Of a stretch of DNA of 64,000 nucleotides, positions 10,025-20,164 are shown piece after piece. The notes under the pieces were generated by a model that worked only from the letters and a program-made list of their open reading frames with translations, was not told the DNA's origin and ran no database searches. The stretch comes from Seminavis robusta. Its lineage: Eukaryota > Bacillariophyta > Bacillariophyceae > Naviculales > Naviculaceae. The position numbers and the translations under genes were made by a program. Location of the stretch: NCBI GenBank assembly GCA_903772945.1, contig CAICTM010000220.1, positions 1-64,000 of the forward strand. The letters run 5' to 3'. How positions within the stretch are numbered: position 1 is the first letter of the stretch; each line of letters starts with the position of its first letter.

Positions 10025-11803
10025 TTACTCTGACGGTTCATATCCCACCTTGCCCACACCGGCCAACAATTCCGAAGCCAAGTCTTCTCCCATGGCATTA
10101 ATAAAGCCACGAATCCACGCCTTGGCGGCATGATCCTCGTGATTGGCCTTTTTGTTAAAGTTATTGAATCGACCGACCCCTCGTGGATTGTAGGATCCGA
10201 CCCTTTTGGTCCCATTTCGTCCCGATGCACTTCCATCGTGCAGACGCGGATCGTCTCGAAACATGTACTGTTCCAGCGTTCCCAAATAATGATGGACTCG
10301 AATGAGGGCATGTTTGTTCAAATTCAATGCCCGCATTTGATCGGGATCGGGACACGCCACGGTGGAAACATGATGGACTCCTCCAAATGTATGCAAAGAC
10401 GGGACTCGTTTGAGATGAATGAGATTTTTGCCATTGTAATTGCGTCGTGGTTCTCGATACAAGAATCGTTGCGTGACCATGCCATGGGCATCAATGCCAT
10501 CGGGTACGTTGTGTTTGACGAGGGCATCGCGTGATTCCTGTGCTCCAAAAAAGAATCGTGGCATGTAGACGCACGTGTGCAAATCGTTGGTACTTTGTTC
10601 GTAGTATTTAAGGAGTCGCAAGACACTGCCGGGTTCTTGGAAGGGTACCTGTGTGGTTAAATTGCGAAAGTGGCCACTGGCGTATGACGGAAGAACGTAT
10701 TCGTCTGAATTGACAATAATCAATTTTCATCGTGATGGTAGTAAAACAATGGGAAGGATAAGATATTTATTTTCTGTGAGATCCACTCAAAGAACCAAGA
10801 GCAAATACAAAACAGACCATGTCTGTCTGGTTGCGCACAAGTACCACACGAGTATCAGTAAGATAGTACATTACATACCTGTATCGACCAACATGAGCCA
10901 TTCTTGTCCGGCATCTCGAAAATGGGAAATACATCTTCGATAGAAATTATTCTGTCGTACCCGATGCATCATGAGGGCGGTATTGTTGTCAAACTGAGCC
11001 ACGGTGGCGGTAATTTTGGTGGGCATGAAATCCTTGTCTTTCCAAATTTTGACCGACATGAGTTTGCGTTTGTTATAGCGTGCCAAAATCCGTTTGGGAG
11101 ATGTTTTGGAATCGGGATCAATCACTAGAACCAATTTACGAAGTGGCATGACTTGATAATGATAAGCGAGCCATTCGATCAACCAATGATTGTCATCTTT
11201 GATCAGTAGGCAGGCAGCAAAGGTGTCGTTTTTGGGGTCCAGTACGGGAGGTGGCGACAAGTCGGTAAAGTTTTGAATTTCCGGTTCGACCAGTACCTTC
11301 TTTTTGGGTTTGGGTTTGCTGCTGTCTTTTTTAGTGCTGCTACTCTTGTTGGCCGTATCGCCCTTTTTACCACTGCTACCGGTAGTGGTCTTGGTGGTGG
11401 TGGTGGTTTTCTTCTTGGCAGCTGTAGTGCTTGCAGTGGTTGTAGTAGTTTTGGTCATGGGATGCAATGCCGACGCCGCTTCGGGATCGGGTATCCCGGC
11501 ACTAGATCCCCCGATGCAAAAGGCAGGCATGCTAATGGACTGAAAGATGGCCGTCGCCGAGGACCCAATCATGATCCCCAATAGGATCCAACGACTGACG
11601 GCCAACCAGCTGTTGTTGTTGAGGTTGAGCATGCTATGGAGGTCGTGACTGCGGGTCCGTCGAGGGGCAGTCTGTTCGCTCGATTGGCTGCTGTTGTTGA
11701 AGCTTCGTTTCGGCGCCTTGCGATCGTGTTTGCTGCCGCTGTCAGATGGTTGATCGATGCTGCCGTTGCCGTTGGGACTCGTACGGTCGGTATGGCGGAT
11801 CAT
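10025..11803 (-). CDS. GT92-like glycosyltransferase, type II membrane protein (534 aa, two exons)
   Basis: Exon 1 is 11803-10879 and exon 2 is 10704-10025, with a 174-nt intron (GTATGT...TTCAG) of phase 1. Splicing rebuilds the metal-binding signature: WLMLVDT joins DEYVLPSY, giving DTDEY. The protein has a Ser/Asn-rich cytosolic tail, one membrane anchor at about residues 68-92 and a Thr/Lys-rich stem. The luminal catalytic domain starts FAACLLIKDDNHWLIEWLAYH, with VLVIDPDSKTSP after it. This start and the DxD-like motif fit GT92/DUF23 and related GT2-fold enzymes, usually Golgi sugar transferases. Donor and acceptor sugars cannot be read from the sequence. Start chosen at the first ATG; no breaks seen. 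Confidence 0.8.
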
Positions 11804-13439
11804 CTTGTTTTGACTTCACTTGACGAACTGCGCTGGACAATAGGATACCCGTCTTTCAGTCGCTTCTCACTTCTTGGTGAGCTTCTTGCTTGGTGATCTC
11901 TTGACTTCTTTCTTTCCTTCCTTCTTCCTTCAAGCTCAACGATACTACCCAACTGGCGAACCTATCTAAGCATCTAATGAGTTCACGTACTAGTAGTCTA
12001 ATAACCCAGCCAAGGTGCTCGACGTTGTGGTTCGCGATGTGGTGGTCTTCGTGTGTGGGAAACTTTGGCGCGTGGGGGTCATAGGTGACCATTGTCGCGG
12101 TCATGTCATTGGCCCGGATATAACCGGGACTGAAGGTTTAGTCGCGTGCCGGAAAACAACCCTAAATGCCAAAATGAGGGGTATAAGAATCCCTGGTCCG
12201 CCCTACAAACTGGTTTGACAGCTCCCCTGGCTTTCTCCACCCAGACCGTCAGATTCGTGTACGATGTACATCTTGAGATACCATTGGTACGTAGCCAATC
12301 GCTTGGATGGTGTCTTACCAAGAAAACTAATACTAGTACTAATTAGAGGGTTAAGGAGATAGGAGGATAGCGGTACTGGGCTCGCACCACCAAGCCAGGG
12401 CGGGAGGGACCACTTGGTGAGTGCCTCAGCTTCGGCACCAAGGAGACCATCAGCAGAGACTACAAACAGGGTAAAGTGGTGACGTTGGGATAGACAGGTT
12501 TGGAGATATTTGCTTTTCTTGTCGCGTTGGCCATTGCGAAGGACCTTGTGAGGATCTTTGCCACCAGGAGAAGCAGCATCAGTTCCGCTGTGGCTATACC
12601 AGGTACTAGACTAGTAGGCCGGTGAGCGGTGAGCGGACTTGACTGTGGGAAGTACCTGGGCCTCAGCTCGTGGGTTGTCCTTTTTTAAATTAAGCACAGC
12701 TTTTCTGAATCGGTTACAGTAATAGATTTTGAGTTTACTTTTTGACTACTGGGCATGTAGACCTAGAGGGAGGTCAGGAATGTCTGAGCCTCCATAGGAT
12801 CACTCAGGATTCAGGATCGATCAACAGCCTTAGAAAAGCGTAAAAATAGCTATCATAAAAATCCAGCGAAATTGAGAGGCCTACCGTATTACCGGTACTG
12901 GTACCGGTACGCTCGGCTCAGATCTGCATACGTATGTAACTTCTTGATCATGGAATTACCCTCTAATTCCTTTGAACTTTGGAGGAAGTAGTACTCACAT
13001 AAGTAATAAGGTTCCATTGTGAACTGAGTTCAATCTCTCCACGTGGCCTTGAGTGGATGACATTGTGGGCTGTGGGCTGTTGGCCACGGCCACCCACTTG
13101 CACGTTACAAATATAATAAGGGGGGTTTTAGAGTAGGGAAATTATCTACGGAAGCCAGCCGGGGCCAGGCTTAAGCAAAGAACAGTCGAAATTCAGGACT
13201 AGGTTCTGTGGGATCAGGGGCAAGAAATTGAGGACCATTACGGGGGGCAAAGGGTTTGGCTTTGCGGGATCCACGGAGACATAAATGGGTAGCTTTCACA
13301 AGGGCAATGGAGATACGGGTTACATGTATCGGGTTGGGTACGATATGCAGACAGTTGCAACGAAACAAAGCCATAATCAACTATCCCAACCAGCAGAATA
13401 AGGAGGAATAGTACCGTGGCTCTGCTAGTTAGCTAGAGT
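11804..13439. other. Intergenic, 1.6 kb, no gene; contains a dispersed repeat
   Basis: No convincing coding frame is seen. Features are short CTAG/GGTACC palindromes and, at about 13118-13192, a stretch related to 26849-26925 (see the repeat entries). The last part is the leader of 7TM copy B, with TAGTTAGCTAG just before its ATG. Confidence 0.5.
13118..13192 (+). repeat. Dispersed repeat, copy 1 (about 75 bp)
   Basis: This segment shares long words with 26849-26925: GGGTTTTAGAGT, AGTAGGGA, GAAGCCAGC and GGGGCCAGGCTT or its near form. Similarity is about 80% by eye, with a few small gaps. It lies about 250 bp upstream of 7TM copy B. Confidence 0.6.
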
Positions 13440-14873
13440 ATGCCATCCTCTACGATTGCAGTGGACGATGTAACAGAAGAGGTTCTGGTGGGTTCAGGAG
13501 AGATTGGTCCTCTGGGTGATCCACTTGTCCGAGAGTCCAATTTGACTGGAGGATTCAACTACTATGAGGCTCTTGTGGCTCTCCCTCCAGACAAGACCAT
13601 GAAACAAATGTGGCTCATTTGGAGCACTATCCTCCTTGCAATTGGCATCTATGCAACAATCATCTTTCTCCCCATTGCCTTCACCAAGAAGATTCGGACG
13701 AAGCCCTTCAACCTATACCTGATATTCCTCATGATCCCAGATACAACTGCCACTCTGTTGTGTGGAGTCAATTGTTTGGCCAACTATTTGGGTGGAGAGT
13801 TTGCTGGTGGCGCAGCTACCTGCTATTTTCAATCCTTCTATCTGGTCTCTTGGGTTGCCATCAATGCTTGGCTGAATGCTTCAATCACACGAAAGCTGCT
13901 TACCATGCTTCAATCCAGCAAGCATTGTATCAGGTACCAGCCACCCACTCTATTACAAGTCACAAAGGAATGCCTGCTGGTCTATCTCTGGTCCTTTTTT
14001 GTCGCAAGTTGGGGCCTCTATGTAGCAGCATGGGAGCGGTGGCCTCACAAGACAATCTTTCGACTCGTGTGTCTCCCGGCACCTGTTGATGATGCCAGCA
14101 TGGTCTTTTTCTATGTGGTCTATTTCCCATGTCTGGTTGGTATACCCTTCTGCTATGTGATCTATGCCTCAACCCGAATCTGGAAAGAGAGACTACTGCC
14201 GCCACCTGGGCGACGCCGAACTCTAGCAATCTACTTTTTCCGCCTGGCATTTGTCTTTATTGTCATGTGGGTTCCAAGCATTATTCTGATGTTTGTCACT
14301 CCAGCCTTTACCAACCCATGGGTGGAACATTTTGGGGGCACCTGGTCACATTTGCAAGTGTTTGTTTCGGCTTCGGTCAGTCTCATGAAACCGGACATCT
14401 GGAAAGCATTCATTGACTTCTATACCAAGTGCACCCGGCTTCGGAAAGAAGAAGTGGACCAGGATATGCCATCTTCTTCCTGGATGAGTACAATTCCAGT
14501 GAATGGGTGGACCTGGATAACCAACACCCCGGAGAACTCCCATAGAAGACTTTTTGGCAGCACAATGAAGGCATCATCATCAATGTTTGACGAAGAAATG
14601 CGCAATTTGGAACTTGAGAAGGCTGCATGGGAGTCAGAGCTGAAGAGGCAGGCACCATCAATGCCCCTGATCTCAGAGCTGGAACAACAAGTTTTGGGAG
14701 ATGATGAAGAAATTGGGATAGAAACCTCCATCATTAGTCCACTTGAAGAGGAAGAAGAAGAGAATGGTGTGAATGATGGTGGCGTCACTTCAGCAGTGAC
14801 ATCACAACGTGACGAAGAACATGCTTGTGACATTCAATCTCTCAACAGTTTTGAAAACACGGAGAGCATATGA
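13440..14873 (+). CDS. Seven-transmembrane receptor-like protein, copy B (477 aa)
   Basis: This is a full-length paralogue of the protein at 7655, very close through all seven helices, for example TLLCGVNCLANYLGGEF, FCYVIYASTRIWKE and FFRLAFVFIVMWVPS. The Cys at the start of TM3 and the Cys in extracellular loop 2 (RLVCLPAPVDD) are conserved, as is the KPDIWKAFIDFY end of TM7. The C-terminal tail is longer and more divergent, with an acidic EEEEEE run, and ends CDIQSLNSFENTESI. That keeps the DIxSLxSF element and hints at a sorting or protein-binding role for the tail. No stop or frameshift was seen. It is likely a functional member of the local family, in the same orientation as copy A. Confidence 0.8.
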   Translation: MPSSTIAVDDVTEEVLVGSGEIGPLGDPLVRESNLTGGFNYYEALVALPPDKTMKQMWLIWSTILLAIGIYATIIFLPIAFTKKIRTKPFNLYLIFLMIPDTTATLLCGVNCLANYLGGEFAGGAATCYFQSFYLVSWVAINAWLNASITRKLLTMLQSSKHCIRYQPPTLLQVTKECLLVYLWSFFVASWGLYVAAWERWPHKTIFRLVCLPAPVDDASMVFFYVVYFPCLVGIPFCYVIYASTRIWKERLLPPPGRRRTLAIYFFRLAFVFIVMWVPSIILMFVTPAFTNPWVEHFGGTWSHLQVFVSASVSLMKPDIWKAFIDFYTKCTRLRKEEVDQDMPSSSWMSTIPVNGWTWITNTPENSHRRLFGSTMKASSSMFDEEMRNLELEKAAWESELKRQAPSMPLISELEQQVLGDDEEIGIETSIISPLEEEEEENGVNDGGVTSAVTSQRDEEHACDIQSLNSFENTESI

Positions 14874-15437
14874 CAACGAACACCTTGACCCGAACGAAGC
14901 CAGCTTTCTGAATCAAGTTGGGTTCGGTCTAGTCGGGGTTACAGAGGTCAGCGGTGTTAAAATTGACTGTCACTCTCTTCGACAAAGTATTTGCAGAGAA
15001 TTGAATGTGTGCCGACAACATGGAATGAAGAAACATCGACAAAAGATGTAAGTTCTCCACCAAACGAATCGAATCCGAGCAACATCCACAAACGGCGAAT
15101 ACCAGTCAGTCTGGGAGAGCCACACCCCCTTCACGAGCATGACAATCATCCTGAGTTTTCCTTGGCTTCTTTGCCTCTGTCGCTTCCATGCATGCTTCGC
15201 TCCCACATGGTCCTTGGGTGCCATTGGCCATCGGTTTCAGTCTTGCAACTTACTATAATTCCCAGAGAATGATTGCAACTGGTATCCACCCCCAGCATGT
15301 GTAGTTCATAAGCGTTTCTTAATTAAAAGTGGATGTACTAGCAAGATCCAACACTCAAGAACTATCTTCTGAAGTACTTGGTACACGTGTAGCCATTGGA
15401 TTAGGCCGAGTTGATGACTAGCTAGCGTTCATCATTG
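14874..15437. other. Intergenic between convergent genes, nothing recognised
   Basis: This holds the 3' flank of 7TM copy B and of the HA-domain gene, which point at each other. No gene or clear repeat was seen. Confidence 0.5.
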
Positions 15438-16484
15438 CTATAATAGCTCTTCCGATAATGTTTCAAACTCCCATCGATCCCAGACAAACCCAATGGACTC
15501 CAACAAGGCTTGTCGTTGGTCCGTCAATGTGTTGGCGAGTCTCTGTTGTTTGAGATTGTAATTTTTGCGTTGATTGCTGACCCAATGGGCCAACGGAGGG
15601 GATTGTGCCCATCCAATGGGAACGAGGGTATCCCCAAAGGTTTGTTGATATGCTTGGAGGGTGTGGAATCGAATCATCCATTGTCGATCGCGAGATCCGA
15701 GCTGCCAGTGGGGATCCAACTGGTTCAGTTGGTCGAGTTTGCCTTGTGAAAATAATGCATGGCTGCTACCATCGTCGCTTGTTGTGGTTGTGGACGCAGT
15801 CATCCATGCCTGATGGTCCGTGCGTTGCTTGGCGAGCCACAGACCCACGATGGACCGATTGCGGGAGAGTCTCCAGACGGCAATCATAATGGCCGCGTGG
15901 TGGGGAATTTCCAAGGACGAGTCGGGATCGATATAACTATATCCATTCTCATTGGCGGTACCGTTACTACGCAGACGCTCCAACCAATCGTCAATGCCGT
16001 TGGCCAATTCTTGGTAGCATGCAGTCCATTCTTGGTTGGTGGGTTTTCGAGGTGGTGGCCGATCTTTCTTCTCTTGCGGACATTTCCAGACAAAGTCCAA
16101 TCGATTCAATATTTCGATGCGTTCCTCTGATAACAATCCTTTGCGATAGAGTTGCCGTTGTTTGGATACAAAGTTGGCCAAGGGACGATTGGCAGGGTAG
16201 CCTCGTGGGACCATGGTATCCCCATGAACTTGTTGGTATTCATAGAGTTCAATGACCTTTCGTAAGAATCGATCTTGTACATTCGTTGTGGTTGTGGTTA
16301 CATTATCGTGATTCTCACAAGTACTGGTAGGTGTGGCCATGAAGAAGCATGGATGTGGACTCGGTCTAGTTGCTACTAGCGGTATGGGTATTCTGGGTGT
16401 CATGAAAGACAAAAGCAGCTTTGGTTGGACCATCAGGCACATCATCCACAAGCAAGCCACCGGTATTCTGCGACAAAGCAACAT
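15438..16484 (-). CDS. Helicase-associated (HA) domain protein, possibly plastid-targeted (348 aa)
   Basis: Two clear HA-type helical domains are seen. One spans roughly RKVIELYEYQQVHGDTMVPRGYPANRPLANFVSKQR...RIEILNRLDFVWK. The other starts RFHTLQAYQQTFGDTLVPIGW and ends LESIGFVWD. The signature is GDTxVP followed by LAxWVSxQR and a terminal GFVW. In diatoms these domains often occur without any helicase domain, and none is present here. The first ATG (16484) opens a hydrophobic leader, MLLCRRIPVACLWMMCLMVQ, followed by LLLSFMTPRIP. The Phe near the predicted cleavage site recalls the ASAFAP-type bipartite plastid signal. The frame is open upstream to 16577 only from a TTG. Role: probable nucleic-acid binding, inferred from the family only. 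Confidence 0.75.
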   Translation of the reverse strand: MLLCRRIPVACLWMMCLMVQPKLLLSFMTPRIPIPLVATRPSPHPCFFMATPTSTCENHDNVTTTTTNVQDRFLRKVIELYEYQQVHGDTMVPRGYPANRPLANFVSKQRQLYRKGLLSEERIEILNRLDFVWKCPQEKKDRPPPRKPTNQEWTACYQELANGIDDWLERLRSNGTANENGYSYIDPDSSLEIPHHAAIMIAVWRLSRNRSIVGLWLAKQRTDHQAWMTASTTTTSDDGSSHALFSQGKLDQLNQLDPHWQLGSRDRQWMIRFHTLQAYQQTFGDTLVPIGWAQSPPLAHWVSNQRKNYNLKQQRLANTLTDQRQALLESIGFVWDRWEFETLSEELL

Positions 16485-16778
16485 CTTGCAGTGGCTTGAA
16501 GGCCTCTGCGGGCATTGGATGGCAGCGTTATACTTTTTGTTGGCACTTGGTTGTGGGTGGTCGGTGTCAAGTGTCAAGAAACTTGTGGTTCAGAAAGATA
16601 TTTGAGTTGTCACGAGTGCTTTTAATCCCGTGAGAAAGATCCGCGCTCAAGATGCTGGATGATGGAAGGAAACCAGTCTCCAATGATCTGAAGCCATTGA
16701 CCACTCTATCTATGATACCAGTAGCAAGCGCTTGATTAGACTACATCGTGAAGCAAACCTTCGTCTTGTTAAAGAACA

Positions 16779-17660
16779 ATGAAGGCCGGCACAAGACGAC
16801 CCAGGTTCTGGTTCTGGGCGTTCCTCTTGCTACCACTGCTAGTTTATGTAGTAGTATCGGACGCCGTTGCGGAAGATGAACCACAATGTAGTGCCAACAA
16901 TGATGGTCAATGCCGCAGTGGGGATTCCATCAACATTCCCGACAATCAACAGCAGTTGTTAGACCAGGCAAACTCTCTCCACGAGGCGGGCCTGGAATTG
17001 GCGACCGCGGGAGACAATACCGGCGCTTTGGAAAAATACGACGACGCCCTTGCCAATTATCTGGCAGCCTTTGGAGGCAGCCAGGATCATGCCGAGGTGG
17101 CAACCACATACACTCATATGGGCCAAGTATTGGTCGCCAAAGTGGACCACGACGGCGCCTTGTCCAAGTACCGACAAGCTCTCATCATTCGATTGACGGT
17201 ATTTGGCAAGAATCATCCCGATACGGCGGATTCCTACCGCAATGTGGGTTACGTACAGAATTTAATGGGAGATTTTCAAGGAGCCTTGTCCAAATACAAC
17301 GATGCTCTGGACGTTCGATTGGACGTTTTGGGAAAGAATCATCCCACGATTGCTTCCTCCTACAATGACATTGGTTCCGTATTCTTGGCGACGGGCAACA
17401 AAGAAGATGCCTTGTCCACGTTCCAGAAAGCCCTGGCCATTGGCTTGTCTGTATTGGGCAAGAATCATGCCGATGTAGGCACTGCTTACCACAAGCTTGG
17501 TTCCTTGCTGTTTGGAATGCAAGACTTTGAAGGTGCCTTGTTCCATTATCAGGAAGCGCAGGCCATTTGGGAATCCTTGTTGGGACCCGATCATCCCACC
17601 ACAACGTCGTGTCAGGGATGGATTCGAGGCATCCACGCCGCCATGTCGCGGCGTTCATGA
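16779..17660 (+). CDS. Secreted tetratricopeptide-repeat protein, kinesin-light-chain type (293 aa)
   Basis: A signal peptide or anchor (FWFWAFLLLPLLVYVVVSDAVA, here residues about 10-31) precedes an acidic Cys-containing linker. The rest is five TPR units with the 42-residue spacing of kinesin light chain/TPR_10 proteins. Each unit carries GALxKYxxAL and ends in a G(K)NHPD-like turn: FGKNHPDTADSY, LGKNHPTIASSY, LGKNHADVGTAY, LGPDHPTTTS. Such repeats bind peptides, and no enzyme domain is present. The gene is divergent from the HA-domain gene, with about 295 bp between starts, so the promoters may be shared. The ATG is immediately before the leader. Location is inferred as secretory pathway or extracellular. 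Confidence 0.8.
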   Translation: MKAGTRRPRFWFWAFLLLPLLVYVVVSDAVAEDEPQCSANNDGQCRSGDSINIPDNQQQLLDQANSLHEAGLELATAGDNTGALEKYDDALANYLAAFGGSQDHAEVATTYTHMGQVLVAKVDHDGALSKYRQALIIRLTVFGKNHPDTADSYRNVGYVQNLMGDFQGALSKYNDALDVRLDVLGKNHPTIASSYNDIGSVFLATGNKEDALSTFQKALAIGLSVLGKNHADVGTAYHKLGSLLFGMQDFEGALFHYQEAQAIWESLLGPDHPTTTSCQGWIRGIHAAMSRRS

Positions 17661-18113
17661 TGATGCGATGGTGTTTTCAACTCTGGCTACATGTTGCTAG
17701 CTAGTGTCCTAAGTGCTGGCAAACCAAACAATAGCTAGCTATCAAAAGCACACAAAACTAGAGTGCACTTCTGCTTTGACAACCCATCACGGATGCTGCT
17801 TTTTGGATTTGTCCAAGCAGCACTTCTCCGCCAGATTACATACTTGACATACTTGACATGGAACGGCCGGCACCAGTGGGGATGGAAAGGGCCCACGAGC
17901 CATTGAGAGCAATGTATTGTATTTACAGCTCTGCTGTTTGTTTCTGAGAACCAACCGTCAAAGGCTATTTAGCTAATTCGGCAGTTTGAATTTGTCACGC
18001 TTTTTTCTCCTCACATTTTGCAACACTAATAACAATGAGGCACTGCTGCTGCAGCGATAGTAATCAATCGGCGGTGATTGATTAGACTACATGTACAGTA
18101 GTAGTTGGGAAGA
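17661..18113. other. Intergenic, 450 bp, CTAGCTAG-rich
   Basis: No gene is seen. It contains two palindromic GCTAGC clusters near 17696 and 17734, and a tandem CATACTTGA pair at about 17840-17858. Confidence 0.5.
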
Positions 18114-18833
18114 ATGTTGGGAATGACAGATGTGAGATTATGCTACCTTCTCTTGTTATTCGCTTGCTGTCATGCCGGCGACCATGATGATCAAGGAGGA
18201 GGATTTGGAGATGGTGGTGATATCCCTGGTACTGATAACAACAACGATCCAGGAGGAGGTGCCCCCCGACCGACGGTGATTTTCGACATTGACGGCACAT
18301 TGACGTTCAACGAACTGCCTCTTCCATTTGTTCGCAAGGGTTCCCGCGAAGCCACACAACTCTATTTGGATTTGGGGTACGAAATCATTTTGTTGAGTGC
18401 CCGGCCCTGCCTGACACAATGGCAAGCAGATATCGTCTTGTGGTTGTACAAGTTTCCCACGGACGAGTTTTTGAAAATTGTCTGTTCTCCCAATGTTATC
18501 TGGGATCCCGATATGCGAGGATGGTTCAAATTGCGTGTCATGAAGGAATTGCGGGACGAATGGAATTTGGTGTATACCCATGCGTACGGAGATCAACCCA
18601 GTGACTTTGGTGTCTATCATGCCTTGGGAATTCCACAATCCAACGTCTTTGCCTTTCGACGTCTTTTTGAACCGGATTGTTCTCCTGGACTCTATGCCGA
18701 TTGTATGGAAGATTATGTTACGCATAATATCCTCTACATTGCACGACAACCATTTGTACCTCGACCCGATCCAGCGGGTCGCAGTGGTGCAATTCGGCTT
18801 ATTATGGACAACAACAACCATACAAGAAGATGA
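18114..18833 (+). CDS. Secreted LNS2-like HAD-superfamily protein (239 aa)
   Basis: From the ATG at 18114 the leader MTDVRLCYLLLLFACCHAG (after three residues) is a good signal peptide. A Gly/Asp-rich linker follows, then a HAD fold with all motifs in order. Motif I is VIFDIDGTLT (Asp58 and Asp60), motif II is ILLSARP, a Lys lies in WFKLRVMKEL, and motif IV is YGDQPSDFGVYHALGIP. The spacing and the GYEIILLSAR and ALGIP wording resemble the LNS2 domain of lipin-type phosphatidate phosphatases and Nir proteins. The whole N-lipin region is absent and the protein is short. With both catalytic aspartates kept, it is probably a phosphatase, but the substrate is unknown. No breaks seen. Confidence 0.75.
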   Translation: MLGMTDVRLCYLLLLFACCHAGDHDDQGGGFGDGGDIPGTDNNNDPGGGAPRPTVIFDIDGTLTFNELPLPFVRKGSREATQLYLDLGYEIILLSARPCLTQWQADIVLWLYKFPTDEFLKIVCSPNVIWDPDMRGWFKLRVMKELRDEWNLVYTHAYGDQPSDFGVYHALGIPQSNVFAFRRLFEPDCSPGLYADCMEDYVTHNILYIARQPFVPRPDPAGRSGAIRLIMDNNNHTRR

Positions 18834-19084
18834 CAAACATCACTGGGACTAATAAAACGTGATAACTCGATGGGATTGAAGGGTAGGGATCCTCCCGACC
18901 GAAGGATATCTGAATTGCTCTCTTCCTGCAGGCGAAGAAGAGTCAATTGACATTATCTGTTAGGTTTATTTGGGATATCACTACTAGACTAGTACTAATA
19001 AGCAGGGTTATGGATGGATGGATGTGAAATCTATGTTTATGTAGTACAACTGTGTAGCGTCTGCACATCACAAATAATGTTTAT

Positions 19085-20164
19085 CTATGATTGTGGTTCC
19101 TCTTGTTCCTCTGGTTGTTGTTGAAAGACTTGTGCAAACTGTTCGAAATTGTGTGGACGATTGGAATTCATGGCAAAAGCGACGGTTCGGAATCGTCCGG
19201 CAAATTCGCCATGGAGGAGGGTTCGAAAGGACCGTGCCGCTTGTTGGGGCGAATTGCCGTGGACGCCACATCCAAACGCACACAGCACAATATCGGTACA
19301 TCCCTGCAATGCCAAAATGGACAAGGCTCGATGCAACCGATCTTCCAATGCCCGTTCGACCGTCCAGTACTGATACGGTTCATTGTTTTTGGAAGCACCA
19401 ATGGATTGTGCCTTGGGGACACACGGCGCTGTGTCATCTCCCAGTGCAAACGCATTGGGTGCGGGAATGGAAATGACACTAAACTTCAAGGGATGTTCCA
19501 ACAAATCGCCTCGTTGGGAATCGGCTCGTACCATGGGGACACTCGGCACAAAAATGGCACAACTGCTGCTATTGTCTTGGTACTTTTCCTTGTGATTGAC
19601 GTAGTAAAAGTGATGGGGTCGATTGTAGTACTGCATCAGACAGGGATAGAGCAATGTGGCGCGGCAAATTCCTTCTTCTTGACTCAGTGTCCCACGCAAA
19701 AACTTTTCCGGGTGTTTGCCACTGGCCGAATTCAAAATACCAATGGTTCCACTGCTGTCATCAGTATCAGTATCAGTATTGTCAGTATCATTGGATGACA
19801 AGTACTCTTGCAATTTGGTGGCGACTTGCAGAGAACTCCCGTACACGACGTGATACTCGGTATCTTCAAAGCGGGGAGGTCCCGCATGGAGACGAATCTC
19901 CTCTTGGGTGAATTGATGCGACGAATGATAATGAACGGAATTCTTCATGCTGTACCGCAAGGCTTCGGCCACACAAACCTTGCGACCTTGGCCGTTGGTG
20001 TAGCACCCTTCTTCGGCAATCTTGACCGTTTCATGCGCAATGTGGACCAACCAACTGCGCGAAAATGTCAAACCCGACGCGGGAAGCAGCGAGGCACTGG
20101 TAGTCGACGACAACGGACTCCCATGCTGATGCTGGTGCTGTTGTTGGAGGTGGACCATGGGCAT
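19085..20164 (-). CDS. Microbial-type PARG/macrodomain-like protein with altered GGG loop (about 359 aa)
   Basis: The order of elements matches the TIGR02452/DUF2263 family of bacterial-type poly(ADP-ribose) glycohydrolases. First comes an N-terminal helix, WLVHIAHETVKIAEEG-YTNGQGRKV. Then GTIGILNSASGKHP, FLRGTLSQEEGICR and a LLYPCLMQYY stretch, the PAPNAF loop, and a C-terminal DIVLCAFGCGVHGNSPQQAARSF segment. The paired Glu of the QEE signature is present. The preceding Gly-Gly-Gly, which holds the ADP-ribose diphosphate, is replaced by Glu-Lys (HPEKF), one residue shorter. Activity may be lost or changed. The start is the ATG at 20164; the frame stays open upstream to a TTG at 20257, so a 5' exon cannot be excluded. 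Confidence 0.75.
   Translation of the reverse strand: MPMVHLQQQHQHQHGSPLSSTTSASLLPASGLTFSRSWLVHIAHETVKIAEEGCYTNGQGRKVCVAEALRYSMKNSVHYHSSHQFTQEEIRLHAGPPRFEDTEYHVVYGSSLQVATKLQEYLSSNDTDNTDTDTDDSSGTIGILNSASGKHPEKFLRGTLSQEEGICRATLLYPCLMQYYNRPHHFYYVNHKEKYQDNSSSCAIFVPSVPMVRADSQRGDLLEHPLKFSVISIPAPNAFALGDDTAPCVPKAQSIGASKNNEPYQYWTVERALEDRLHRALSILALQGCTDIVLCAFGCGVHGNSPQQAARSFRTLLHGEFAGRFRTVAFAMNSNRPHNFEQFAQVFQQQPEEQEEPQS

Noticed and set aside
9765-10133. Plus-strand frame of 122 codons
   Set aside because: It overlaps exon 2 of the glycosyltransferase on the other strand and has no support of its own.
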